A program made the translations under genes and the position numbers. Below are positions 32,942-44,936 of a stretch of 64,000 nt of DNA, piece by piece (the stretch's first letter is position 1; each line of letters opens with the position of its first letter). The stretch is from Arachis hypogaea. Lineage: Eukaryota > Streptophyta > Magnoliopsida > Fabales > Fabaceae. The notes beneath the pieces are model-generated. The model searched no databases. It saw only the letters and a list, made by a program, of their open reading frames with translations, and had not been told where the DNA came from. The stretch spans positions 127,263,484-127,327,483 of the forward strand of contig NC_092055.1 of NCBI RefSeq assembly GCF_003086295.3, written 5' to 3'.

Positions 32942-35900
32942 ATGTGGTTCAAAGCTACGGAATCTTGCAACTGTATAGAGCCGCAATGGCCTGCGGATGA
33001 ATTACTGGTGAAATACCAATACATCTCAGATTTCTTCATCGCGCTCGCCTATTTCTCAATCCCTCTCGAACTCATCTACTTCGTTAAGAAATCAGCGGTT
33101 TTTCCGTACAGATGGGTTCTTGTGCAGTTCGGTGCCTTCATTGTTCTATGCGGAGCCACGCATCTTATTAACCTCTGGACCTTCGCTGTTCACACGAGAA
33201 CCGTCGCTATGGTAATGACCGCCGCTAAGGTTCTAACTGCCGTTGTTTCTTGCGCTACTGCGCTTATGCTTGTACATATTATTCCTGATTTACTTAGCGT
33301 TAAGACGAGAGAGCTATTTTTGAAGAACAAGGCTGCAGAACTTGATAGAGAAATGGGATTGATTCGTACTCAGGAGGAAACTGGAAGGCATGTTAGGATG
33401 TTAACTCATGAAATTAGAAGCACTTTGGATAGACACACAATCTTGAAAACTACGCTTATAGAGTTGGGAAGAACTTTGGCGCTTGAGGAGTGTGCTTTAT
33501 GGATGCCAACACGAACAGGGTTGGAGCTTCAATTGGCTTATACGTTGCGGCAGCAGAATCCGGTTGGGTATACCGTGCCAATTCATCTGCCTGTGATTAA
33601 TCAAGTGTTTAGTAGCAACCGGGCGGTGAAGATTTCGCCGAATTGCCCGGTTGCGAGATTAAGGCCTCATACTGGGAAATACTTGCCAGGAGAAGTGGTT
33701 GCTGTTAGGGTACCTTTACTGAATCTGTCTAATTTCCAAATATATGATTGGCCGGAGGTTTCGACGAGAAGCTATGCTTTGATGGTGTTGATGCTTCCAT
33801 CGGACAGTGCTAGACAATGGCATGTACATGAGCTAGAGTTGGTTGAGGTAGTTGCTGATCAGGTGAGCTGCTTTCCCTTTTTGCTTTTTGAAGATTAAGA
33901 GGTTACACTTTGATGGTGTTGGATATGTTTGTCATTTACGATTGTTACTTTTTGCATCGAGTTTCTATGTTTTGGTGATTTCATATTTTGTGATATTATT
34001 TGCACTTGATGTCATTCTTAAGTTTGTGTGGGGAAGAGGAGGAGGGATGGTCGGATGGATCATACAACTGATGCAATTATGTGTGGCACAAAGTGCATTT
34101 AGTTTTTAGGTGCTTAGGTATAGATACCCCAGACTAAGTTTACGTTTGGTTAGTATCTATAGACTCAAAATATGTTTGGTTGAGACGGAGACAAAGACAT
34201 GTTGAGACTAAATACACCGTTTTAGTGTGTCTATATTTGGTGTTGCTATCTCAATGTCCTGTCCCTCCCTAATCTCTTGTTTCAAAGGCAGCCTAAATAC
34301 ACATAAATAGGAGATTAATAGATTAATAGAGATTATTTAAACTATTTCCTAATAATCATATTTAGGGCCATGATTTTGATTATTTCCAATCTAGTGTTCC
34401 TATTATTCCTGATACTGTACAAATCACATGGAACAACATATTAGTCACAAGCATCAGTTCTAGCTAAAGTCTGGTATACTTTAAGTTTGCTACAAAATAA
34501 TTAACTTCTTAATCAACAAACACAACGTACAATATAGTCTTTCAATTGTACTTTTGCCCAAAAATCAAAGTGTTATTAACTTGTTTTCTTACTTCATGTG
34601 CCTTATATGACATACACTGTAGAAAGGAAAGAGTAATATCCTTAATATACATCGCAAGTTACGATTGTTTTCTAAATTTACGTGCATTGTTCTATAATAA
34701 ATTGGTATACTAATTTTGCTCATTTTCTACCTTTGATATGAATTATTTACTATAATTACCTAATCATATTGATTGATCCAAGTGATGAAACCTAAGTAGT
34801 GAGAAAAATTACTACCATCCATGTACAATAATTAATCACAATTGTCTTTCCACACTAGGTAGCTGTTGCTCTTTCACATGCTGCAATCTTAGAAGAATCA
34901 ATGAGGGCAAGGAATCTGCTGATAGAGCAGAATGTTGCACTTGATCTAGCAAGAAGAGAAGCAGAAACTGCAATCCATGCTCGCAATGACTTTTTGGCAG
35001 TTATGAACCATGAGATGAGAACTCCCATGCATGCGATTATTGCACTCTCTTCTTTGTTACAGGAAACAGAGTTGACGGTTGAGCAACGTCTGATGGTAGA
35101 GACAATATTGAAAAGCAGCAATTTGTTGGCTACTCTCATCAATGATGTTTTGGATCTTTCACGGCTTGAAGATGGTAGTCTTCAACTTGAAACAACAACA
35201 TTTAGCCTTCATTCTGTTTTTAGAGAGGTATAATTTTCATTGTCAATTATAATGATACAAGTCTTTTAGCCCATAATTTAATTTATGATCTGGAGTTTCT
35301 TCAAAATCCAAATGCTGTAAGATCCATATTATTTTGATTGCAGGTCCTTAACTTGATTAAGCCCGTTGCATCTGTCAAAAGATTGTCTCTCACTTTACAT
35401 CTAGCTTCAGATTTGCCAGCGTATGCAGTTGGCGATGAAAAACGTCTAATGCAAACTATTCTTAATGTTGTTGGTAATGCTGTGAAGTTCTCAAAAGAGG
35501 GCAGCATTTCCATCACTGCTATTGTTGCGAAGCCTGAATCCTTCAAGGATGCTAGAATTCCTGAGTTTCTTCCAGTGCCAAGTGACAGTCACTTTTATTT
35601 GCGTGTACAGGTTTGTTGCCTAAAGCTTAATCGGCATTATTCCTTGTAGGAGCATTGCATGCTTTGTTATTTGACTTTGACTAATTTTTCCCCACATTAT
35701 AGGTAAAGGATTCAGGATCAGGAATTAACCCACAAGATATTCCAAAGTTATTCACCAAGTTTGCACAAAGCCAAGCAGTACAGACTAAAGGTCCTGCTGG
35801 AAGTGGACTTGGCCTTGCCATTTGTAGGAGGTACTGTTTTCTTATTTCTTGCAAAATTGGAACTAGGTTCTCACTTGAATTCTTCTTGTTTGTGATTTCA

Positions 35901-37027
35901 CTCATTTACTTTTCAACTTTGTGAGCAGGTTTGTAAATCTCATGGAAGGACATATTTGGATTGAAAGTGAAGGTATTGGTAAAGGATGTACAGTCACTTT
36001 TATTGTGAAGCTTGGAATCCCTGACCGACCAAATGAATCTAAATTGGCGTTTGCTCCTAAAGTTCCTGGAAATCATGTATCTACAAACTTTGGAGGCCTC
36101 AAGGTTCTTGTCATGGATGATAATGGGTCAGTAGCATAGCTTCATTTTTGCATCTTCAGTTCTGGTATTTGTTGCTTTGCCACTTATCAATTATTTGAAT
36201 AAAACGGTAAAAACCATTAGTTTCATAGAAAAACTAAACTCTTAGTTGATTGCTTAACCCCCAACTTCTTGGTAAATCCTACCCAAACTTCAATGCTATT
36301 TGTTTTTCTCTGTTTCATTCATAGTTTTGAAAGTGCTTCTTGTCTTGTCTTTGTTTTCTCTTTCCAAACTTGGTAAAGAAATTATATATATATTTTTTTC
36401 TTTTTTTTAAAAAAAAAAAAAAGACTTAGTGGACTAATGAAGCACAAAAGTTTGAACATTACTACATAAGAACAAAAGAAAGCAATGGATCTTTTTTTAG
36501 TAATTATTAGTGAAAACATTTCTTGTCTCTAATCCAGAAAATAAGACTAAACATCAAGGTTTCAGACGTGGTGTTTTCGTGTAGGAAGAGTGGATCCAAA
36601 AATAAGGAATTGAACTTCATTGCCTTGTTTGAAAGTCCATATCGTAACTGATGGTAAAATTTTGTGTTGCAGGGTTAACAGGTCAGTAACAAAGGGACTA
36701 CTACTTCATTTAGGATGCGATGTTACAACTGCAGGCTCAAGTGAAGAGTGTCTGCGCATCGTTTCGCCAGAACACAGAGTGGTCTTCATGGATGTGTGTA
36801 CAGGGTTAGACGGATATGAACTAGCGATGCGTATACAGGAGAAGTTTAAGAAACGCCAAGATAGGCCATTAATAGTTGCTCTTACTGGGAACACAAACAA
36901 GGTGACAAAAGAGAACTGTATGAGGGTCGGTATGGATGGCCTTATACTGAAACCTCTTTCTGTTGACAAAATGAGGGGTGTTTTATCAGAACTCCTTGAG
37001 CACCGAGTTCTGTTTGAAGCTATTTAA
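32942..37027 (+). CDS. ETR1: Ethylene receptor, subfamily 1, ETR1-type hybrid histidine kinase
   Basis: Six coding exons: 32942-33862, 34859-35227, 35344-35610, 35703-35830, 35929-36126, 36673-37027. All introns are GT-AG; the CDS is 2238 nt, 745 aa (Arabidopsis ETR1 is 738). It perceives ethylene at the ER membrane and represses signalling through CTR1 when unliganded. Visible parts: dimer-forming Cys9/Cys11 ([13 protein letters not shown]); three membrane helices with the copper/ethylene ligands Cys70 and His74 (VLCGATH); GAF domain about 160-310; kinase His358 (NHEMRTPMH); N box ([10 protein letters not shown]); G1 ([10 protein letters not shown]) and G2 (GSGLGLAI); then a receiver domain with Asp668 (FMDVC) and Lys near the end (LKPLS). 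The full kinase motif set plus receiver separates it from ERS1 and from ETR2/EIN4. Oddities: the start MWFKATES adds five residues before the usual beginning, and the receiver Met-Pro after Asp668 is replaced by one Thr (codon 36800-36802). Intron 1 (about 1 kb) carries a MITE. Confidence 0.95.
34138..34300 (-). mobile_element. MITE-like insertion in ETR1 intron 1
   Basis: Read on the minus strand the segment starts GGCTGCCTTTGAAACAAGAGA and contains GGGACAGGACATTGAGA and GTCTTTGTCTCCGTCTC. This matches the family seen on the plus strand at 63774-64000 (GGCTGCGTTTGTTTACAGAG, GACAGGACACTGA). Its left end reads ACGTTTGGTTAGTATC. No coding potential; the target duplication is not clear. Confidence 0.5.
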
Positions 37028-38150
37028 GCCAAATCCAAAACAATGGCTTCATAATTTGCAATCTTTTTTCTAGTGTACATAGCCATTGAATTTGGAGAAA
37101 TATATACTTACGAAGCAACGAGGCTATTGACTTGGTATTTATCTGATAGGGTTGAAAGAAAAAAAAAAAAGGAATGGTTGAGTTGCATAGTCAAATCCAA
37201 TTTCTCTGAACCCAGATTCATATATATACACACATACACACACTCACATACACCACGGGCGGGTTCCTTGGCTCCTACTGCAAAGTCTTCAACCCGGAGG
37301 GACAAATCCACCAATAAACCATTGCCCCATGTATGTTTCTATTTTCTGCACTTCTATGCCTTCCAAGGCTTTTGGACCGAAGTTCTAAATGGTGCCTTAC
37401 ATCTAATTGGTTGTTTCTAACCCAAAATTTTTTCCACTTAGGTTGGCATTCGAAGACTAATGTTTTTGTCCATAAAGAGACTCTAGTTTTGTTCACAACA
37501 GTATAGTGTTTTTTAATTATTATTTGTTTGTATGCGAGTTTATAATTTGATCTATAGATACAATTAGCAATGGGAGCCCTTACATATCAAGGAAAATGTT
37601 ATTTGTATCTCAAAATGAATCAAAATTTTAGACACATAATTTACAAGTATATATTAAATTCTGGTCTTTATATATCATTACACTTTCTATCTATTTCAGA
37701 TGTTGATTCAATGAGAATAAACCATCATTTGTATCGACGAAAGTTTTAAATACTGACAAATGTATTGATAAAATAATGAAATTGAAGTTGTATCCATAAA
37801 AGATCGGGTTCGTACGATAAACTATCTAAACCTCAAAAAACTAACAAAAAATTTGAAATTATCCTTCTCTCCAGTCTCCACCACTACTACCACTATCTCT
37901 CTCAAATTAGTCCAAAATTAACTCCACTGCAACCAATTCCAATTTACTTTGCTAATTTTAGCGGCACTTGGCAAAAGAGAAAGGAACCCATCTGGGCAGT
38001 GCGATAGGAGAGAGAACTTGAACCACCTTAGACGGATGCGATTGCAGTAAGGAATCGAACCCACTTTGACTCTGAAATTATTGGTGAAACTTTTTATTTT
38101 CTTTGAAATTGTTTCGGTTGTGAGTGGATTTAGGAATTTAGGCTTTTTTT
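37028..38150. other. 3' flank of ETR1 and intergenic DNA
   Basis: No gene recognised. 37028-37130 should include the ETR1 3' UTR. A (CA/TA)n-like stretch lies at 37219-37255. 37850-38090 is less AT-rich and contains CTCTCCAGTCTCCACCACTA, with no family match. Confidence 0.45.
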
Positions 38151-38159
38151 CTCGTGTTG

Positions 38160-39700
38160 TGATAGAAAAAAAAAGATATGAGTTTCAATTTTAATAATTC
38201 CATTCGCATTTTAGATGAATACGTTTAAGGACCAGGTTTATCATTAGCAGAAGTTGGTTTATTTGTCTTCTCAAGATATTCAATAGTTTGGTCTTCAGAA
38301 AAAAAAAATCACATCTCGACTTCTAATTATTTTTTTGCTCAGCGGATCTTATAATCTGTGACCAAAGTCTTTATGACCATAATCCATGAAGATACACTGT
38401 TTGGACTTTCCATCAAGTTTTAACCTTTCATATCTTGGAATGTGAATAAAAGACTTGTAGCTAAACACTCGCAAGTGACTATAGGAGACACATATTTCTC
38501 TCCAAACTTTCTCTGGAGTATTACCATTTAGTGGAACTGAAAGAGAAAGGTTGATCAAATCTACCGCAGTCCTCATCGCTTCACTCCAAAAGGATTTCGA
38601 TAACTTTGTATGAGAGAGCATACACCTGACTCCATTATTGATAATGCAATTCATTCCCTCTGCAACTCCATTATGTTGAGGATTCTTAGGAACCGTCTTT
38701 TCAAACTTGATCTCGTGTCCTTTATAATACTCTTCAAATGGGCCTATGTATTCACCACCATTATCTGCTCAAACACATTTCAATTTTCTTCTAGTTTTTC
38801 ATTCAACACTTGCATGAAAGTGTTTGAAGATATCGAGCACCTGGTCTTTAGATTTCAAAACAAAAGTCCACACTTTTCGAGAATAATTATCAATAAAAGT
38901 AACAAAGTATGATGCACCACCTAGTGTCTTAACATCCATAGTGCAAATATCAGTGTGAACTAAATCAGAATATGTGATATCCTATGATATCCAAAACTAT
39001 GAAATGATACTCTAACATGCTTTCCAACAAAATAATAAGAACAAGTATTTAAAGTTGTACCTTTCACGGGAAGCGAGTGCTTATTGACTAAGACGCTTAG
39101 TCCTTTCTCGCTCAAGTGACCAAGACGCATATGCCACAAATCAAAAGTGGAATCACTAACTACATTCACTTTTTCTTTGCATAATTTTACTTGTAATTGG
39201 TAGATAGTAGTAAGACTATTGTCTTTTTTTAGCAACAATGAGAGACCCTTTGATGATCTTGTATTTTTCACTAACAAAAGAAGTGCAATATCTCTCTTGA
39301 TCCAATGCCTTCATTGAAATCAGATTAAACCGCACGTCTAGCATATGCCTAACATTATTCAACTGCAACTTATATTTCATATTGATTTCAAGTCACACAT
39401 CACCCATACCAATGATATCACACACTTCTTTATCTCCCATGATCTTGCCAAAATTTTCAGCAGTATAAGAAGTGAAAAATTCACGCCTCGAAGTGACATG
39501 ACATGAGACACCATAATTCATAATCCAAGTGAAATCATCACAGACAAGATTAACATAATTTTTATCATAGATGATAAGAACATCTTTATAAACAATAGCA
39601 GTAGTTTTTTTATCACTATCTTTACCTTTGTCTTTGTTTTTTTTCCTTGATTGTTCTCTTTTCAAGAACTTACAATACCTCTTGATATGCTTCGACTTAT
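38160..39700 (-). pseudogene. pol fragment of the Tnt1-like element: protease and integrase
   Basis: A zinc knuckle remnant CHHCDKSKHIKRYCKF precedes the protease near 39690. The protease site reads WIMNYGVSCHVTS, so the catalytic Asp-Ser-Gly of the family has become Asn-Tyr-Gly. The pre-integrase domain LWHMRLGHLSEKGL lies near 39130. The integrase core is broken by stops but keeps its end (FWSEAMRTAVDLINLSLSVP near 38560, then CIFMDYGHKDFGHRL). Beyond it only the linker PLSKKIIRSRDVIF is still readable. No RT follows. Confidence 0.78.
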
Positions 39701-40440
39701 CACAATGGTGACAATTGAACTCCTTTCTTACCTTTTACTTTTCTCTTGACTTGCTTAAACTCTCTGACCTATCAGAACTGTGAGGTTTTTTACTTTAATT
39801 TCTCTCTTGTGACTCTGAAACAAGTGCTTCTAACTGATAGGAGGCATTAATCAAACCCATTCTTTTCTTCTAACTGCTTCATTCAACATGCTCTCTTTAA
39901 CCATTGCTAACGTCAACTTTCTTTTTGGAGCTGAGTTAGTCAGTATCACAACTAGAATTTTTCAACTATCTGGCAAAGAACTCAACAACAACAAGGCTTG
40001 TAACTCATCATTTAAAGTGATTTCATTATTTGTCAGTTGATTCACCGTCTCCTAAAAAATACTCAAGTGCTATAACATTAATTTATCTTCAATATACTTC
40101 ATATTAACAAGTTTTCTAATCAAGAATGCTTTATTTTGCACATTCTTCCTCTCATATAACTCCTTCAATTTCTTCTACATCTTCTTGGCATTCGTTTCAG
40201 TGTCAACATGTGGATATACGTTAAGATCGAGCAATTGCTTAATCAAAGCAACTGCCTTCTGATTCAACTTCTTTCATTCAACATCGAATTTAGTATATTT
40301 GAATTTATCCCCCTTCATAGGATCATACACGTCTTTACTATACAACATATCTTTTATGAGGATCTTCCAAATCGAATAATTTTTAGAATTCAATTTAACC
40401 ATATTTGGTTCATGAGTATTTTCCTCTATTTAATCAGCAC
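39701..40440 (-). pseudogene. gag of the Tnt1-like element (heavily decayed)
   Basis: The minus strand retains scattered gag likeness (LNNLRMLG/LTNNEITLNDELQALLLLSSLPDSW-like pieces around 39960-40010) between the PBS and the zinc knuckle. No frame is open for more than about 100 codons. The plus-strand open frame at 40208-40558 is a shadow. Confidence 0.5.
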
Positions 40441-40472
40441 AAAAATAAATAACCAAAGTTCTAATACCACTT

Positions 40473-41151
40473 TGTTGAAAAAATTGAGGTTCAATAAGAA
40501 CCTATCTAACAATGAAAGCACAAAAAATATTTTTTTCACAACCTGTGCAGTTAAATAGACAACTCTAAAGATACTCCAAACATCAAATATAATGACAGAA
40601 ATTAAATAATCAAACATCAGAATTTTTATCGTGAAAAAACCTTTAAAAAGAGGGACAAAAATTTCACGGGACCTAGTCCAGTAAAATCTTCCACTATCAA
40701 AATAATGCGTACACAATCAGTTTTCCTAATAATATTAAGGCATTTCAACAATCAACAAAATATATTATAAAAACTGATAGAATCAACATAAATTCTCCAT
40801 AAAGTAGGTATTTCAAATCAGATGAAAGAAAAGACAATACAACTAGTAAATTATATCCTAATTTTCGTCTCTACACCGAGAATAATATACTAAAATTTCA
40901 TAAAAAAATAGAGCAAGTTTACCAGTTTAATGAAGTCAAATTGGGACTGTCATTTCCCCTAATTTCTTCTTCTCTTTGACAAACTCTCTCTCACTCTTTC
41001 TATTTTCTTTTTCTTTTCAAAATGAAGGAAGGACTCACACTCTCTTCATTTTTTCTTTTTATTACCCATTATTATAAACGACTACTTTTTATTATTATTG
41101 TTTCTTTTGATTTAAAGTGTAGCTTCCATTTGAGTTGGAAACCTACCAACA
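40473..41151 (-). repeat. 5' LTR of the Tnt1-like element
   Basis: Plus-strand ends TGTTGAAAAA and CCTACCAACA give TGTTGG...TTCAACA on the minus strand. It is 679 bp and directly abuts the PBS. It includes TTCTCGGTGTAGAGACG (minus), a word typical of Tnt1-like LTRs. There is no second copy in the window. Confidence 0.75.
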
Positions 41152-41716
41152 ATGATTACGCTTCCGATATTTATTAGAATTTGAAAATTTTAATTAGTAT
41201 CAAAAGTTTATATTGATTCTTTTGGAGATAGTAGAGTTAATTTAGAAATTAAGATTTTTAAACAAGAATTAGAGAACAAATTGACAAAAAAATATCAACA
41301 TGACGAAGTAAATTTATATTAGTTTTTTGGTGATATATTATTAACAAAAAGTTGTCTAAGAACTATTATAAATTATAAAGTATAAGTTCAAAGATGAAAT
41401 TAGATAACTATTAATTTTAGAAATCATTTAAAATTCAAATATAATTTTAGGAACTATTTTAATTTTAACTCAATAAATACTCTTAAAATATTCTTCACTT
41501 AAATCCCTAAAAGGCTAAAATAATAGTCTAGCAGAAATGCTTTATATTTTCAAATTCTTTCTAGATTGTCCTTTATTTATAAAAGCTTAAAATAAGTAAA
41601 TAACACATATAAATAAAGACATTTATTCAATCAGGAACAGAAAATCTTGTATTAACAAGTTCCTATATTTGTCTTCACCCAAACACGGCCTTAGTGAGAA
41701 ACACATGAAAGAGTAG
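41152..41716 (+). promoter_or_regulatory. Upstream region of the PPR gene
   Basis: No gene. AT-rich sequence; ATATAAATA at 41606-41614, about 110 bp before the first ATG, is a possible TATA box. Confidence 0.35.
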
Positions 41717-44182
41717 ATGTGTCATGTGTGTCCCATGCCGAGCCTGAGCTTAAGCCTATCTCTACCTCCACCTCTCAACAACACCAACAACTCGGAGTTC
41801 CGGAGAGCCATCTCCACGCTCCACCTCGCGCGTGAACCTCACGATCTCCTCAAATCCTGCATCCGTTCCCGTAACTTCGCCCTTGGCAAGCTCCTCCACC
41901 GCAAACTCACTGAGTCACAACTCACCCTTGACTCTCCCCTCCTCAACTCACTCATCACCCTCTACTCCAAATCCGGCCAATGGCAACAAGCTCTCTCCAT
42001 CTTCCAATCCATGGACCCCAGCATGCGAGACTTGGTCTCATGGACCGCCATGATTTCTTGCTTCGCCAACCACCGCATGCACCGCCACTCCCTCTCCACC
42101 TTCATCCAGTTGCTCCGAACCACCGATTTTTACCCTAATGAGTTCTCCTTTACGGCGTCGCTTCGGTCATGTTCCAACGCGGAGTTTTTCTCCACCGGCC
42201 TTGCGGTTTTCGGTTTCGTCTTGAAGACTGGTTACCTTGACGCTGATGTTTGCGTCGGTTGCGCGTTGATTGATATGTTTGTTAAGGGTAGTGATGATTT
42301 GGGTTCTGCATTCAAGGTGTTCGAGAAAATATCGGAGAGGAATGTGGTCACGTGGAACCTTATGATTACTAGGTTTGTTCAGTTTAGTCATAATGGTGAT
42401 GCAATTCACTTGTTTTTCAGCATGGTGGAGAGTGGGTTTGGTCCTGATAGGTTTACTCTGAGCTCTGTTTTGTCGGCTTGCGCCGAGTTGGACTTGTTGG
42501 CCTTTGGGAAACAGTTACATTCTTGGGGTGTTAAGTCTGGAATGGGTTTGGATGTATTTTTTGGGTCTAGTTTGGTGGATATGTATGCGAAATGTGGCGC
42601 GGATGGATCAGTGGAAGATGCTAGGAAGGTGTTTGATAGAATGCCGGAACGGAATGTTGTGTCTTGGACTGCGATTATTGCGGCATATGTGCAGGGTGGA
42701 CTAGAACAGGAAGCTATTGGGTTGTTTTGTGAAATGATTTGGGGTTATGTCGTGCCAAATTGTTTCACGTTTGCCAGCACTCTCAAGGCTTGTGCAAACC
42801 TACCTGAATTCGGCTTAGGGAAACAGCTTCACAGTCAAGCAATTAAGCTAGGCGTTTCTGCAGTTAATTGCGTGGGGAATGGTCTTGTTAACATGTATGC
42901 AAGGTCTGGAAGAATGGAGTGTGCTCGAAAATGCTTTGATATTCTATTAGAGAAGAACTTGATTTTGTATGACACAGCTGTTGATCGGAATGCGAAAAAT
43001 TTGGATCCTAAAGATGATATATTCAACCTTGAAACTGAAGGCACAGGTAATGGAGTTAATGCTTTTACATATGGAAGCCTCTTAAGTGCTGCTGCTTGTA
43101 TTGGTACAATTAGTAAGGGTGAACAAATTCATGCCAGGGTATTGAAATCCGGCTTTGGGAACAACTTATGCATTAATAATGCATTGATTTCCATGTATTC
43201 AAAGTGCGGAAATGAAGCAGCTGCTTTACGAGCATTCAGTGACATGAAAGATCGAAATGTCATTTCTTGGACTTCAATCATAAGTGGTTTTGCAAAACAC
43301 GGGTTCGCTACAAAAGCCTTAGAATTGTTCTGCGAAATGCTTGAAGCAGGTGTAAAGCCTAATGGGGTCACTTACATTGCAGTTTTATCAGCCTGTAGTC
43401 ATGTTGGCTTGATCGACGAGGCATGGAAACACTTTGCTTCCATGCGCAGCGACCATGATATTGTACCAAGGATGGAACATTATGCATGCATGGTTGATTT
43501 GCTTGGTCGATCTGGCTTGCTTTCAGAGGCCATAGAATTTATTAACTCGATGCCTTTCCGTGCTGATGCGTTGATATGGCGCACATTTCTCGGTTCTTGT
43601 CGGATTCATCATAACTCCAAGTTTGGAGAGCACGCTGCAAAAAAGGTTCTTGAGCTTGAACCTCATGATCCAGCTGCATACATATTATTGTCAAACTTGT
43701 ATGCTGCAGAAGGGCGATGGGACGATGTAGCAGCCATTAGGAAAAGCATGAAACTGAGAAAATTAACAAAAGAAGCTGGGTGTAGCTGGATTGAAGTTGA
43801 AAACCAGGTGCACAAGTTCCATGTAGGGGATACTTCACACCCCAAAGCTCAAAAGATATATGATAAGCTTGATGAATTGACTTTTAAAATAAGAAACTTG
43901 GGTTATGTCCCAAATACAGATTCTGTTCTTCATGATGTAGAGGAAGAACTGAAGGAACAGTTTCTGTTTCAACACAGTGAAAAAATTGCAGTGGCATTTG
44001 CACTGATCAGCACCAGAAAACCCAAACCTATAAGAATATTTAAGAATCTAAGGGTTTGTGGTGACTGCCATATGGCAATAAAGTATATTTCAGTAGTCAC
44101 TGGAAGAGAAATTGTGGTGCGAGATGCAAACCGGTTTCATCATATCAAGGATGGAAAATGTTCTTGCAATGATTATTGGTAA
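41717..44182 (+). CDS. DYW-class pentatricopeptide repeat protein, EMB2261-like
   Basis: One uninterrupted 821-codon frame. A second ATG at 41735 (MPSLSLSLSLPPP) gives a serine/leucine-rich start resembling an organelle transit peptide and may be the true start. The body is a chain of P-L-S type PPR motifs (for example DLVSWTAMISCFANH, NVVSWTAIIAAYVQGG, NVISWTSIISGFAKHGF), then the E motifs and a C-terminal DYW deaminase-like domain. That domain keeps the HSE zinc/catalytic triplet (753-755), CGDCH (781-785), CSC and the final Asp-Tyr-Trp. PLS-DYW proteins bind organellar transcripts and take part in C-to-U editing. By memory the closest Arabidopsis relative is EMB2261 (At3g49170), whose loss blocks embryo development. 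Lack of introns and full length fit an active gene. The RNA target cannot be read from sequence by eye. Confidence 0.93.
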   Translation: MCHVCPMPSLSLSLSLPPPLNNTNNSEFRRAISTLHLAREPHDLLKSCIRSRNFALGKLLHRKLTESQLTLDSPLLNSLITLYSKSGQWQQALSIFQSMDPSMRDLVSWTAMISCFANHRMHRHSLSTFIQLLRTTDFYPNEFSFTASLRSCSNAEFFSTGLAVFGFVLKTGYLDADVCVGCALIDMFVKGSDDLGSAFKVFEKISERNVVTWNLMITRFVQFSHNGDAIHLFFSMVESGFGPDRFTLSSVLSACAELDLLAFGKQLHSWGVKSGMGLDVFFGSSLVDMYAKCGADGSVEDARKVFDRMPERNVVSWTAIIAAYVQGGLEQEAIGLFCEMIWGYVVPNCFTFASTLKACANLPEFGLGKQLHSQAIKLGVSAVNCVGNGLVNMYARSGRMECARKCFDILLEKNLILYDTAVDRNAKNLDPKDDIFNLETEGTGNGVNAFTYGSLLSAAACIGTISKGEQIHARVLKSGFGNNLCINNALISMYSKCGNEAAALRAFSDMKDRNVISWTSIISGFAKHGFATKALELFCEMLEAGVKPNGVTYIAVLSACSHVGLIDEAWKHFASMRSDHDIVPRMEHYACMVDLLGRSGLLSEAIEFINSMPFRADALIWRTFLGSCRIHHNSKFGEHAAKKVLELEPHDPAAYILLSNLYAAEGRWDDVAAIRKSMKLRKLTKEAGCSWIEVENQVHKFHVGDTSHPKAQKIYDKLDELTFKIRNLGYVPNTDSVLHDVEEELKEQFLFQHSEKIAVAFALISTRKPKPIRIFKNLRVCGDCHMAIKYISVVTGREIVVRDANRFHHIKDGKCSCNDYW

Positions 44183-44936
44183 TTCACAAACTTTCGATTA
44201 TGTGAAGTTGTTTATAGACAGAATATAGAGGTAGATTATTCTTTGTACGAGTATACTTTATGCCATGTAAGTTTTCCATGTCCTTTTTAGAAACTACAAT
44301 AGCTAATGTTAATCTCTTCTCTGATTTTACTATTTTAGAATATCTCATCTTGTAACATGCTCAGAAGTTTTTTGTACGTCAAATAGATAAAAATCCCTAA
44401 CGAGATTTTTCTTGTCATTCACAGTTGCTACATCTCTTATGTAGTTATATCTAAAGTGGAGATCAGCACTTCAGTCATTGGTACTTGAGAATACAAATAT
44501 TTGTGGAGAATACAAATGGTTGTACATCTTTTTATAGCTACCAAAAATTTGTTAAACCGTATTTCGTTTACACTGTAAACGTCATAACTTATCACTTATC
44601 TTGAAATAACATTGTGTTGTAAACGAGATATACAATATAAACGAGATAAATAATACAGTGCAAATTGGTAAAAACATTACAAATTACATATTTTCCTAAA
44701 TAAAACATTTTTTTATTTATTTTAAAAAAAAATTCCTAAATGAAAGACAATGATCTCCAACAAAATTTTTACACATTAAAGTAAGCTTCCAAGCCTAGTC
44801 AAAGACTTCAGAATCTGTTTATAGTTTTAATCATAACCAACTACATCAAATATTTTTGTGAATTATCTAATCAAACACCCTGACCTTTGTCCACCACCAC
44901 CGCTAGGTAAGGCTCAATTTAATTCAAGATATGAGC
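44183..44936. other. Convergent intergenic region between the PPR gene and PUMY
   Basis: No gene. It holds the 3' flanks of both genes. At 44561-44660 there is a repeat-like segment with the palindrome CGTTTACACTGTAAACG and two copies of AAACGAGATA, which looks like a remnant of a dispersed repeat. Confidence 0.5.

Larger units (their letters stand above)
38150..41151 (-). mobile_element. Truncated Tnt1-like Ty1/copia element, minus strand
   Basis: In minus-strand order: 5' LTR (41151-40473), PBS-like TGGTATTAGAACT (40471-40459), gag (about 40440-39700), protease and pre-integrase (39665-38960) and integrase (38950-38349), then a decaying linker to about 38150. Reverse transcriptase, RNase H and the 3' LTR are absent. 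The element was therefore truncated at its 3' side, either at insertion or by later deletion. Stops and frameshifts are frequent. Confidence 0.82.

Noticed and set aside
37073..37420. 115-codon ORF downstream of ETR1
   Set aside because: Runs through the ETR1 3' flank and a CA/TA repeat; no family likeness.
41832..42053. Alternative plus-strand ORF inside the PPR gene
   Set aside because: Out-of-frame shadow of the GC-rich start of the PPR coding region.
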